The notes under the pieces were generated by a model. The model ran no database searches, was not told where the DNA came from, and was given only the letters and a program-made list of their open reading frames with translations. From RUG334 sp045599645 (lineage in GTDB: Bacteria; Muiribacteriota; Ozemobacteria; Ozemobacterales; Ozemobacteraceae), in assembly GCA_045599645.1 (NCBI GenBank), contig JAZRWI010000111.1:62001-126000 (forward strand): 64,000 nucleotides of DNA, given 5' to 3'. Of the stretch, positions 51,799 through 60,091 are shown in pieces (position 1 is the stretch's first letter; the number at the start of each line of letters is the position of its first letter). A program made the translations under genes and the position numbers.

Positions 51799-53334
51799 TC
51801 ACTTCTTTACAATAAGAGATTGGCCTGTCATAGCGGCTGGCTTTTCGATTTCCATAAGGTCAAGGATTGTTGGAGCGATGTCACAAAGCTTACCATTAGA
51901 CTTGAGTTCGAAATTCTTCTTTGATACAACGCAGAATGGAACCAGGTTAGTAGTATGTTCAGTGAAGGCTTCACCAGTCTTTGGGTTAACCATCTGTTCT
52001 GCATTACCGTGGTCAGCAGTGATAAGACAATCGTAGCCGAGTTCGTATGCAACAGGGATAACCTTTGAAAGAACATTGTTTACAGTGCTAACAGCCTTCA
52101 TAGCTGCTTCCATGATACCAGTATGACCAACCATGTCGCAGTTAGCGAAGTTTACCATAATGAACGGATACTTTTCAGTTCTCAATTTTTCAATGAGGGT
52201 TGAACCAACTTCGAAAGCAGACATTTCTGGCTTGAGGTCATAGGTCTTTACCTTTGGAGAAGGAATAACCTGACGTTCTTCCAATGGGAACGGGGTTTCT
52301 ACGCCGCCGTTTGTAAAGTAGGTTACGTGAGCATACTTTTCAGTTTCAGCAAGTCTGAACTGTGGCATACCCTTCTTGGAAATTACTTCGCCAAGAACAT
52401 CTGTTGGATGCTGTGGCGGGAATACGATTGGGCACTTGAATTCATCAGCATAGTTAGTAAACATTACATAGTCTACCTTCATTTCTTTGCGCTTGAATTC
52501 AGCAAAATCAGGTTTAATGAAAACCTTTGTGATTTCACGCATTCTGTCGGCTCTGAAGTCGAAAGCGAGAATTGCGTCACCGTCATCGATAGTTGCAACC
52601 GGGCTGCCGTTTTCTTCGATTACTGTAGGAACGATAAATTCATCAGTAACGTTTTCCTTATAAGAAGCTTCAATAGCTTCAACCGGGTCAGAGGCTCTGT
52701 TGCCAACGCCATGAACGAGGGCCTGATAAGCCTTTTCAACACGTTCCCAGCGATTGTCTCTGTCCATAGCATAGAAACGACCAGAAATTGTAGCAACACG
52801 ACCAACACCGATTTCCTTGGCCTTTTCAACAAGTGATTTTACATAGTGAACACCGCTTGTCGGGGAAGTGTCACGGCCGTCAGTGAAAACGTGAATGAAC
52901 AGCTTTTTGAGACCCTTGCGCTTAGCAAGTTCCAAAATTGCGTAAATATGGTCGATGTGGCTGTGAACGCCGCCATCAGAAACAAGACCGTAAATGTGTA
53001 ATGCATGATCTGTTGCGATCATTTTGTCCATTACATCGTTCATTGCCTTATTTGTAAAGAAATCGCCGTCTTCAATAGACTTGTTGATTCTGGTGATATC
53101 CTGATAAACAATGCGGCCAGCGCCAATATTGAGGTGACCGACTTCTGAGTTACCCATCTGACCGGCTGGAAGACCTACTTCAAGGCCTGAAGCAGCAAGC
53201 TTAGTGAATGGGCGTTCTGCAAAAAGTTTGTTTATAAATTCAGGGTTAGCAGAGTAGATAGCATTGCCATCCTTGTTGTCTGTGTAACCATAACCATCAA
53301 GAATAATGAGTAGAGCTTTTGATTTTGTTTCCAT
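51799..53334 (-). CDS. gpmI: 2,3-bisphosphoglycerate-independent phosphoglycerate mutase
   Basis: 511 aa, the usual length. It is a Mn-dependent alkaline-phosphatase-fold enzyme converting 3- to 2-phosphoglycerate in glycolysis. The catalytic serine lies in GNSEVGHLNIGAGR (S63), with LIILDGYGYT (metal Asp) at the start, HIYGLVSDGGVHSHIDH, FTDGRDTSP, RFYAMDRDNRWER, DFRADRMRE, CDMVGHTG and TADHGNAE. AGAAGG precedes ATG 53334, and a strong promoter lies at 53374-53403. It forms a two-gene unit with gmk. Confidence 0.96.
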   Translation of the reverse strand: METKSKALLIILDGYGYTDNKDGNAIYSANPEFINKLFAERPFTKLAASGLEVGLPAGQMGNSEVGHLNIGAGRIVYQDITRINKSIEDGDFFTNKAMNDVMDKMIATDHALHIYGLVSDGGVHSHIDHIYAILELAKRKGLKKLFIHVFTDGRDTSPTSGVHYVKSLVEKAKEIGVGRVATISGRFYAMDRDNRWERVEKAYQALVHGVGNRASDPVEAIEASYKENVTDEFIVPTVIEENGSPVATIDDGDAILAFDFRADRMREITKVFIKPDFAEFKRKEMKVDYVMFTNYADEFKCPIVFPPQHPTDVLGEVISKKGMPQFRLAETEKYAHVTYFTNGGVETPFPLEERQVIPSPKVKTYDLKPEMSAFEVGSTLIEKLRTEKYPFIMVNFANCDMVGHTGIMEAAMKAVSTVNNVLSKVIPVAYELGYDCLITADHGNAEQMVNPKTGEAFTEHTTNLVPFCVVSKKNFELKSNGKLCDIAPTILDLMEIEKPAAMTGQSLIVKK

Positions 53335-53373
53335 ATAAACCTTCTATAAAATATCGCATCTTACGAGTGCCGA

Positions 53374-53403
53374 ATTATAACCGTACATTGTGAGTATTGT
53401 CAA
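53374..53403 (-). promoter_or_regulatory. sigma70-type promoter of gpmI-gmk
   Basis: Minus strand TTGACA (plus 53398-53403), 18-bp spacer, TATAAT (plus 53374-53379), 40 bp upstream of gpmI in the divergent gap to pth. Confidence 0.8.
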
Positions 53404-53494
53404 ACATCTTGGAAAACCTCATCCCTGCAAGGGTTTACAACTTACTACATCTTGAACTCTTGATTATAAAAGTTTAAAGGAATATAATAATCGT

Positions 53495-54085
53495 ATGTTA
53501 ATAGTTGGTTTGGGTAATCCCGGAAAAGAATACGAACATACACGTCACAACGTCGGTTTTTGGTGTGCCGACAAGCTTGCCGCATACTTTGCGACCAGGT
53601 TTTCAACCATGCGCAATTATCATGCTGACATTGCAGCATTTAACTTTGGCAGCGAAAAACACCACATCATGAAACCTCTGACTTACATGAACAATTCAGG
53701 CGAAGCAGTTAACGCATTTGCCAGCGAAAAAAATATTGAAGCTAACCAGATTCTTGTTTTTGAAGATGATATCAATCTTCCGATCGGAAAAATCAGAATA
53801 AGGGCAGAGGGCAGCGCCGGTGGCCACAATGGCCTGAAATCCATAATTTCCTTCATGGGCGAAGGCTTCTGGAGGGTAAGAATAGGAGTCGGCCAGCCTA
53901 AAAGTGAAAACACTGACGAAACAGAACACGAAAAATTAATTTCTCATGTTCTAGGAGAAATTTCTGATTCTGAAGCACATCTTTTTAGAAAAATAATAAG
54001 CACCGTTCCGGAAATTGCGGAAGCATGGCTGTCTGGAGAAGGTAACAAGCTTATGAACAAATTCAATGCAATGAAATTTGAGTAA
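53495..54085 (+). CDS. pth: peptidyl-tRNA hydrolase
   Basis: 196 aa. It releases peptides from prematurely dropped peptidyl-tRNA. The family start MLIVGLGNPGKEYEHTRHNVGF has the catalytic His (H18). KPLTYMNNSGEAV, VFEDDINLPIGKIRIR and GSAGGHNGLKSI follow. Length and motifs are normal. AAGGA is found about 12 nt upstream of the ATG. It is divergent from gpmI and followed by an 89-bp gap holding the cheC promoter. Confidence 0.96.
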   Translation: MLIVGLGNPGKEYEHTRHNVGFWCADKLAAYFATRFSTMRNYHADIAAFNFGSEKHHIMKPLTYMNNSGEAVNAFASEKNIEANQILVFEDDINLPIGKIRIRAEGSAGGHNGLKSIISFMGEGFWRVRIGVGQPKSENTDETEHEKLISHVLGEISDSEAHLFRKIISTVPEIAEAWLSGEGNKLMNKFNAMKFE

Positions 54086-54113
54086 ACAATATAAAAAATT
54101 TGTTCCATAGCTA

Positions 54114-54142
54114 TTGAAAAGTTTATAAGTGTAATTTATAAT
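54114..54142 (+). promoter_or_regulatory. sigma70-type promoter of the cheC operon
   Basis: TTGAAA (54114-54119), 17-bp spacer, TATAAT (54137-54142), 33 bp before the cheC ATG. It is not a sigma28-type sequence, so the operon that encodes the sigma28-like factor seems driven by the main sigma factor. Confidence 0.75.
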
Positions 54143-54174
54143 AACTTTGACTAGTACTCTATAGAGGTTATCTA

Positions 54175-54795
54175 ATGGAAAACGTCTTGAATATAACAAG
54201 AACGCAGCTCGACGCCCTCAGGGAAGTTGGGAACATCGGTTCAGGCAATGCCGCCAGCGCACTGGCACAGTTCCTTAACCGCAAAATCGATATGGCAGTT
54301 CCAAGCGCTTCAATCATGGAACTGAACGAAATCCCCAACCTCATCGGCGGTCCCGACAAACCTGTCCTTGGTATTTTCCTGAAAATTATGGGTGAAATTT
54401 CTGGCCGTTTCTTACTTATGATTCCAGAAAGCACCTCAATCAAAATGCTTAAAGCATTAATCCCAGGCTGTGAAATAAACGACATGACCAAAATGGGCGA
54501 AATGGAAGGCTCATGCATGAGAGAAATCGGTAATATCCTTGCCGGTGCCTTTTTGAATGCACTTTCTGTGTTAACCCAGACTCCAATGCTCAATTCACTT
54601 CCTGCAATGAACTTTGACTATGCCGGGGCAATGATAGACAACGTCGTTGCCGATATGACAGCAGTCAGCGACAAGGTTCTCATGATTGAAACCTCATTTA
54701 TAGAAGAAGAAGAAGACATGAGGATTCATATCTTTATATTGCCGGCTCCAGATTCCTTGAATCTGCTGCTGAAAAAGATAGGAGTCAGTGACTGA
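54175..54795 (+). CDS. cheC: CheC-family CheY-P phosphatase
   Basis: 206 aa. It has both phosphatase helices of CheC: LDALREVGNIGSGNAASAL (E17, N20) and GSCMREIGNILAGAFLNAL (E117, N120), each followed by a proline, so both sites look intact. Family role: dephosphorylates CheY-P and binds CheD to couple receptor modification with CheY-P level. GAGG lies 8 nt upstream. The stop TGA overlaps the cheD ATG by one base (TGATG), predicting translational coupling. Confidence 0.92.
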   Translation: MENVLNITRTQLDALREVGNIGSGNAASALAQFLNRKIDMAVPSASIMELNEIPNLIGGPDKPVLGIFLKIMGEISGRFLLMIPESTSIKMLKALIPGCEINDMTKMGEMEGSCMREIGNILAGAFLNALSVLTQTPMLNSLPAMNFDYAGAMIDNVVADMTAVSDKVLMIETSFIEEEEDMRIHIFILPAPDSLNLLLKKIGVSD

Positions 54796-55280
54796 TGTCT
54801 TCAACAATACCAGTAGGAATGAGCCAGATAAAAGTTGCAAAATCACCCGAACAGCTTGCTGTTTATGGTGTTGGCTCTTGCATAATACTATCTGTGTATG
54901 ATGCCACCAGAAAGGTTGGCGGTCTTGCACACATTATGCTTCCAGATTCCACTGGCATGGACCCGGAAACTATAAACCCCATTAAGTTTGCAGATACAGC
55001 AGTTCCACAGTTAATCGACACTGTTCTTGATCAGGGTGCAATACGCTCATCTCTTGAAGCCAAGATGTTCGGTGGCTCAGAAATGTTCCCACCGACAGAA
55101 GATTACACCAACAACATTGGTCGTGATAACATCAAAGCAGTCAGAGAAGCATTAAAGAAACACAACCTTAATCTGGTCGGTGAAGATGTAGGTGGAACAC
55201 ATGGGCGTTCTATTGAATTTGACCTTTCTAATGGTAAAGTTAAGGTTTATATAGTCGGCGAAGAAATGAGGGAATACTAA
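54795..55280 (+). CDS. cheD: CheD chemoreceptor glutamine deamidase
   Basis: 161 aa, normal length. Catalytic Cys in VGSCIILSVYD (C29) and His in GLAHIMLPDS (H46), with AKMFGGSEMF and VGEDVGGTHGRSIEFDLSNG, typical of CheD. It deamidates receptor glutamines and forms a complex with CheC. A target MCP lies at 28601-30433. The stop overlaps the next start (TAATG). Confidence 0.95.
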   Translation: MSSTIPVGMSQIKVAKSPEQLAVYGVGSCIILSVYDATRKVGGLAHIMLPDSTGMDPETINPIKFADTAVPQLIDTVLDQGAIRSSLEAKMFGGSEMFPPTEDYTNNIGRDNIKAVREALKKHNLNLVGEDVGGTHGRSIEFDLSNGKVKVYIVGEEMREY

Positions 55281-55663
55281 TGACAAGATTGTCTCTTCTC
55301 ATGGGTGTTTTCCTTGCAACAACAGTTACGGCAATAATCACATTATTGTCAGTAACCCAGAATATAGCAAACCAGACTTTATTATATAGAGGCACAATAA
55401 TATTCTTCATATTTGGTTTTCTCGGAACATTTTTCGGAAGCTTCCTAGAAGTAATATTCATGCCAGTAATGGATGAACGTGAAACCACCAAGCTTCGCCA
55501 GGAAATAAACGGTGAAGACAAAGACCTTCAAAGAGAACTTGGAGATCTTCTTGAAGAAAGCAAAGTAAAATTGTCTAAAAAATCTGAAAGTGGCACCCCT
55601 ACCGATGATGACTCAGGGCCGGGAACTGCCATGAACGGCAGTAATTCGACGGTAGTCTCATAA
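55280..55663 (+). CDS. small two-helix membrane protein between cheD and sigma28
   Basis: 127 aa of unknown family. Two transmembrane helices (about 4-27 and 37-62) are joined by a short loop, then a charged coil (ERETTKLRQEINGEDKDLQR) and a Ser/Gly/Asp-rich low-complexity tail. Its start overlaps the cheD stop by one base, so it is part of the operon. In Bacillus a membrane protein (SwrB) lies after sigD in the same neighbourhood; the resemblance here is in position only, and no sequence match is claimed. Confidence 0.8.
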   Translation: MTRLSLLMGVFLATTVTAIITLLSVTQNIANQTLLYRGTIIFFIFGFLGTFFGSFLEVIFMPVMDERETTKLRQEINGEDKDLQRELGDLLEESKVKLSKKSESGTPTDDDSGPGTAMNGSNSTVVS

Positions 55664-55687
55664 GGCAGCCAGACACGGAGGGATGAA

Positions 55688-56527
55688 GTGAACAAAGATC
55701 TTCTTTTGGAAACCGACTCTGAAGGCTTTATTGATCCATTATCCAAGACACGACTCCAGGATGAGGACGATCAAAAGCTTTGGGAGACCTATAAGAACAA
55801 CCATGACCAGCGCATAAAAGATGCGTTGATTATGAAGTATGCTTCATTTGTAAAATATGTTGCAGGCAGAATCGCAGTAAATTTGCCAAGCAACGTAGAT
55901 TTCGACGACCTGGTCAGCTATGGCATTCTTGGTCTCATGGACGCCATAGACAAATATGACCTTGATAAGAACGTAAAATTCAAGACCTACGCAAAAACTC
56001 GTATCAGAGGTGCAATCTTTGACGAATTGCGTCTTCAGGACTGGACTCCACGTTCTATCCGCCAGAAGGCCCGCAAGCTTGAAAAAGCTTATGCCAAGCT
56101 TGAAGGCAAACTCGGTCGCGATGCCAAGGATGACGAAGTAGCAGAATATCTTGGTGTAGATATTTCCGAACTGCACAAACTTTTCGACGAAACCAAGAAA
56201 TCACTCCTTCTCTCTCTTGACGAAATGTTTTACGACGATGACGAAGGTTCTTCACGCTTCGACTACATCGAAGACGAAAAGAGCGATAACCCGCAGACAA
56301 AGATTGAAGAAGCTGAAGCCAAGAAAATACTGGCTGATGCAATCGCAAAACTGTCAGACCGCGAACGTATGGTTATCACCCTTTATTACTACGAAGAATT
56401 AACTTCAAAGGAAATCGGAAAGATCTTAGGTGTATCTGATTCACGTGTATCTCAGTTACATACGAAAGCAATACTGAGACTGCGTGGACGTTTAAGTCGA
56501 ATTAAAGAAGCCCTTGTTCAAGAATAA
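55688..56527 (+). CDS. fliA: sigma-28 (FliA/WhiG/SigD) family RNA polymerase sigma factor
   Basis: 279 aa, a little longer than FliA. Region 2: LIMKYASFVKYVAGRIA, DFDDLVSYGILGLMDAIDKYD, VKFKTYAKTRIRGAIFDELR. Region 3: WTPRSIRQKARKLEKAY. Region 4: LSDRERMVITLYYYEELTSKEIGKILGVSDSRVSQLHTKA, with the FliA-type RIRGA...DELR signature. An acidic stretch (DEMFYDDDEGSSRFD) links regions 3 and 4. It should direct motility-type genes; no flagellar structural genes are in the window. GTG 55688 has GGAGG about 6 nt upstream. A terminator follows at 56551. Confidence 0.92.
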   Translation: MNKDLLLETDSEGFIDPLSKTRLQDEDDQKLWETYKNNHDQRIKDALIMKYASFVKYVAGRIAVNLPSNVDFDDLVSYGILGLMDAIDKYDLDKNVKFKTYAKTRIRGAIFDELRLQDWTPRSIRQKARKLEKAYAKLEGKLGRDAKDDEVAEYLGVDISELHKLFDETKKSLLLSLDEMFYDDDEGSSRFDYIEDEKSDNPQTKIEEAEAKKILADAIAKLSDRERMVITLYYYEELTSKEIGKILGVSDSRVSQLHTKAILRLRGRLSRIKEALVQE

Positions 56528-56550
56528 GTAAGATTGAAGCAATTGATATA

Positions 56551-56580
56551 AAGCCGCTTAGAGATAAGCGGCTTTTGTTT
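56551..56580 (+). terminator. terminator after fliA
   Basis: AAGCCGCTTA (56551-56560) / TAAGCGGCTT (56565-56574), then TTTGTTTT. Confidence 0.85.
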
Positions 56581-56620
56581 TGGCATAAAAGCTTATCTGC
56601 AAATCAATTAAAGCTAAAAT

Positions 56621-56653
56621 AGAAAAAGCCAGACAAAATGTCTGGCTTTTTTA
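56621..56653. terminator. bidirectional terminator after the HAMP gene
   Basis: AAAAAGCCAGACA (56623-56635) / TGTCTGGCTTTTT (56640-56652), perfect stem with A and T runs. It ends the minus-strand HAMP gene. Confidence 0.85.
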
Positions 56654-56662
56654 CTGTTCTTG

Positions 56663-57286
56663 TTATGCTTTATCTTCTTCGGTTGGCTGTTCGTCTTCTT
56701 CTTCCTGAACTTCAATTCTTTCAGAAGTCAGTTTGAACTGGTCAACAAGAGTTCTAAGTTCAGAAGCGTCTTTTACAATCTGAGCATATTTTTCATCATT
56801 CTTCATGGAGCCAAGCTTGTCATCAATGCCGTCAGCCAAAGTCTTAGCCTGACTGAGGGTAGTTCTGAACTTATTCAGCAATTCATTCAAAGCTGTTGCT
56901 AATTCCTTCAGGTTGTCATTTCTGCGAAGGCTGACCTGGAATGTTAAATCGCCGTCAGTAATACGTTTAATACTCTTCTCAAGCTTATAAGCAGGACCGG
57001 CAGTCTGATGTGAATATATTACACTGACCATGAAAACAATGATTACGTTAACACAAACCAGAACAATAAGTCTTGGCCAATAGCTGCTAATGAAATCATG
57101 AATCAGGGCAGAAACGTCACTCTGCTGAGCAAGAGTAGCATTCTTTTCTACAAAGAAGGAACCAAGAACATAGATATTGCATGCGGTAATTACAGCAACA
57201 AGCAAAGCAAGCAACAATATAGTGCCGGCAAATTTGCTCTGCATATCTTTTGCAATAAAGTAATTTTTACGTTGGCTAGAGCTCAC
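56663..57286 (-). CDS. two-helix membrane protein with HAMP domain and no output domain
   Basis: 207 aa. TM1 is about 17-42, a short periplasmic loop, and TM2 about 70-92. A HAMP-like segment (AGPAYKLEKSIKRITDGDL, about 95-145) leads into a coiled coil with a very acidic C-terminus. There is no kinase, methyl-accepting or cyclase domain after the HAMP. It may modulate a receptor or kinase by forming mixed bundles (speculative). The GTG at 57286 is chosen because GGAGGG lies 8-9 nt upstream. It sits between the sigma28 operon and the sulfatase-like pair. Confidence 0.8.
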   Translation of the reverse strand: MSSSQRKNYFIAKDMQSKFAGTILLLALLVAVITACNIYVLGSFFVEKNATLAQQSDVSALIHDFISSYWPRLIVLVCVNVIIVFMVSVIYSHQTAGPAYKLEKSIKRITDGDLTFQVSLRRNDNLKELATALNELLNKFRTTLSQAKTLADGIDDKLGSMKNDEKYAQIVKDASELRTLVDQFKLTSERIEVQEEEDEQPTEEDKA

Positions 57287-57343
57287 GATATAAACCCTCC
57301 TAAGGGTACTTAGTCTTATAAACTTACATCATTATTGTTTTTT

Positions 57344-57372
57344 TTGTCAAATAATACATTATTTGATATATT
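57344..57372 (+). promoter_or_regulatory. sigma70-type promoter of the sulfatase-like pair
   Basis: TTGTCA (57344-57349), 17-bp spacer, TATATT (57367-57372), 62 bp before the ATG at 57434. Confidence 0.6.
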
Positions 57373-57433
57373 ACAAACAGTGATAAAATTTTGTGAAAAG
57401 CTTTTACTATCAAGCAAACAAGGGTTATTTGCA

Positions 57434-60091
57434 ATGAAACATTCTTTATCTGGTATTTTTGGAATGCTGATAACATTCTTCCTGATAAGAATACTTTCAT
57501 TTGCAGCAGCCATACCAAATAATTTTGACAATCTCTGGCGCCCTAGCGGCTTTAGCTCTTTCCCTCAGGCTCTCATAGCTGGTTTGTTTATACTTGGCAT
57601 TTATGTTTTTTATAGATTCACCAAAGAGCTCAGTCATACGGATAATGCAATAAAAACCAGCTACTTTGCTTATATGGGTGTGTCTTACATTATAATAAGC
57701 CTGTTTAACAGGACCATACTCAACTTCCCCTTCTCTTACCTGTTTTTAATGCAGAATATGAAGATCGGATTCTCGGAGATAATACCAAGTATAGTTCTGG
57801 ACATGTTTTTCGAGCCTCCCTACTCTTTCTGGGCCCTTGGGTTTATGGGGATAGTCTTTTATTTATGCAAAAAGCATAACCATATCGAGTATGCGATACC
57901 CTTCTGGATACTCCCTATTGCCTTTGTTTTTTGTGCAGCAAATACGCCAATAATCACAATGCACTTCTGTGGTTGCCTCATAGCTCTGCTAGGCCTGAAG
58001 CATTCAAAAGGCAATTCCTCTATAATTATAGTAGTCATTCAATTTCTGATAGCCACTGGGCTTTGCCTTTACCTGAACCAGTCATACTACAACGCAACTC
58101 CCTTCCTGGGCACTGCTCTGGTAACAATCGCGCTTATTTTTATTCCAGCCTTCCTGCTGATTTACAAATGCATTAAAAGCAGCAATAAATCTGCCATAGC
58201 TGCAACCTGGCTCCTTCCCGGCCTTATCGGGTTCTTCATGGTTACCCCGTTGCTGCGACTTCCCTCACAATATAATCTTGTCAGCCTCATCGCTACCTTG
58301 AATTGTATGCTGTTTGCGGGGAATATAGCTATAGTTGCTGCAATTATTGTCCTGCTCTCTGCCCTGTTCAGCAAGCTGCTACCAGGCTCCGGGAAGCTTT
58401 GTTCAAGACTGCTGTTTGCCTGTGCAATAGCATTTTATCTAGTAGACGGAATTTTATTCTATTACAGTCAGATGCGCCCTGACTACCAGACCCTGAGCTG
58501 GACCCTGACCATGAATGATATCGGCAAAACAACAGTAGCCACCTGTGCAGAATACTTTACACCCACTAGTGGCATCATAATCATTCTTTGCCTGCTTCTG
58601 ACAATATTCACAGCCGCCAAAGGCTATAAAGCCACACTAAAAGTTCCCGGGCTCACCACCTCTATTTTGATACTTATTGCCGTAGCCCAGTTCAGCTCAA
58701 TGCTTATGCCCTCATCAACCATTCCACAGGCAATGAGGGATCCTTTCCTGGAAATGCTCAAATCCATCCCTACCCCTGAATTCTTAGCCCCAACCATGAG
58801 CATGAATGAAATACGAAAAGGACTAGAAGAATGCCGGATACCTTTGCAGGAATATTCTGACAGTGAAGCAAAGCCAGGAAACAGAACAAATGTTGTTCTT
58901 ATTACATTAGAATCCTTGCATTGGCGCTATATGAACATGTTTGGAAATGCAACCCAGACCTTCCCACTGCTAAGCAAGCTTAAAGACAGAATGGAAATAT
59001 TTCCGTTCATGTTCTCATGCTACCCGGAATCGACCTGTGGTGACTATTCCCTGATAAGCGGACTAGTGCCACACGACCATGTTTTCCTGAGCAGCAGTAA
59101 TAATGTTATACATAAAACACTGGTAAATGAGTTGAAAAAAGCAGGCTATAATACCAGTATGTTCTCGTCAGAAAGCGTTAATGACGGGAATCTCATAAAC
59201 ATTACAAAAACACAGCCCTTTGATTATTTCTTCCATTACAATTCATCTGATACAGAATATAAGCAGCACACATGGAACTGGGGCTACAAGGAAGAATTCA
59301 CAGCCTCAAAAATTATCGAATATCTGCAAAAGCAATCAGCAGAACAGCCGCATTTTGTGTGGTATAGAACAGTTTACCCACATGCCCCCTTCCCTGTTTT
59401 CGACAAAAAAGACAGTCTTGTGTTCCGGAACCCTGATAAAAAGCCTGGTGAAATTGATTTTGTCACTAACTACAAGAACTCACTGATTTATCTTGATAGA
59501 GTTCTTTCCAATTTTGTAGCAGAAATAGATGCACTGGACAAAAAGAATAACCAGAAAACAATAATATTCATGGTTGGCGATCATGGTGAAATGCTTGGTG
59601 AACCAGACAATCACAACCAGAACGGCCATGGTATTTATATTTCACCTCAACTTACTGCAGTCACAGCAATCATGATAAAGCCGACTAACGAAGGCCTGAA
59701 GGTAAATCAGAATATTTGCTCACAGATAGATGTATTGCCAACAATTCTGGACTATCTAAGCCTTGAACCGGCTATTACACGCTTCGGTCAGGGAAATTCC
59801 CTTCTAAGGCCAATCAATATTTCAAGGCCTGTCTATCTGGCGTCTGTATCTGCTTATGCACTTTCAGAAAACGGTTACTATTTTGAATTTCCAGACAAAG
59901 AAAACCACAATACGAAAATATACAAGCTTGCTTTAACCGATGATTTTAAGCCAGCCTTCATACCTGTTGAAAAGTGGGATGAAGCTGATTTACAAAGCAA
60001 ATTCGATAAAACCAGCAAATTCTACAAGCTTCAGCAGCAATTATTGAAGAAAAGCTTTTATGAACTGGCAAACAAAGGGACTCTGAAATGA
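57434..60091 (+). CDS. membrane-bound LtaS/sulfatase-superfamily transferase, copy 1
   Basis: 885 aa. The N-terminal ~450 residues hold about a dozen membrane segments. The C-terminal ~390 residues are an alkaline-phosphatase-superfamily domain with VVLITLESLHWRYMNMFG (metal Glu E493), probable nucleophile T534 in PESTCGDYSLISG, GDHGE (D716-H717) and NGHGIYISPQ. All four metal/catalytic positions of LtaS-like enzymes are present, so it should be active. Family role: transfer of phosphoglycerol- or phosphoethanolamine-type groups to surface polymers, or sulfate-ester hydrolysis; which one cannot be told. The ATG at 57434 has AAGGG about ten nt upstream. It overlaps copy 2 by 4 bp. Confidence 0.85.
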   Translation: MKHSLSGIFGMLITFFLIRILSFAAAIPNNFDNLWRPSGFSSFPQALIAGLFILGIYVFYRFTKELSHTDNAIKTSYFAYMGVSYIIISLFNRTILNFPFSYLFLMQNMKIGFSEIIPSIVLDMFFEPPYSFWALGFMGIVFYLCKKHNHIEYAIPFWILPIAFVFCAANTPIITMHFCGCLIALLGLKHSKGNSSIIIVVIQFLIATGLCLYLNQSYYNATPFLGTALVTIALIFIPAFLLIYKCIKSSNKSAIAATWLLPGLIGFFMVTPLLRLPSQYNLVSLIATLNCMLFAGNIAIVAAIIVLLSALFSKLLPGSGKLCSRLLFACAIAFYLVDGILFYYSQMRPDYQTLSWTLTMNDIGKTTVATCAEYFTPTSGIIIILCLLLTIFTAAKGYKATLKVPGLTTSILILIAVAQFSSMLMPSSTIPQAMRDPFLEMLKSIPTPEFLAPTMSMNEIRKGLEECRIPLQEYSDSEAKPGNRTNVVLITLESLHWRYMNMFGNATQTFPLLSKLKDRMEIFPFMFSCYPESTCGDYSLISGLVPHDHVFLSSSNNVIHKTLVNELKKAGYNTSMFSSESVNDGNLINITKTQPFDYFFHYNSSDTEYKQHTWNWGYKEEFTASKIIEYLQKQSAEQPHFVWYRTVYPHAPFPVFDKKDSLVFRNPDKKPGEIDFVTNYKNSLIYLDRVLSNFVAEIDALDKKNNQKTIIFMVGDHGEMLGEPDNHNQNGHGIYISPQLTAVTAIMIKPTNEGLKVNQNICSQIDVLPTILDYLSLEPAITRFGQGNSLLRPINISRPVYLASVSAYALSENGYYFEFPDKENHNTKIYKLALTDDFKPAFIPVEKWDEADLQSKFDKTSKFYKLQQQLLKKSFYELANKGTLK

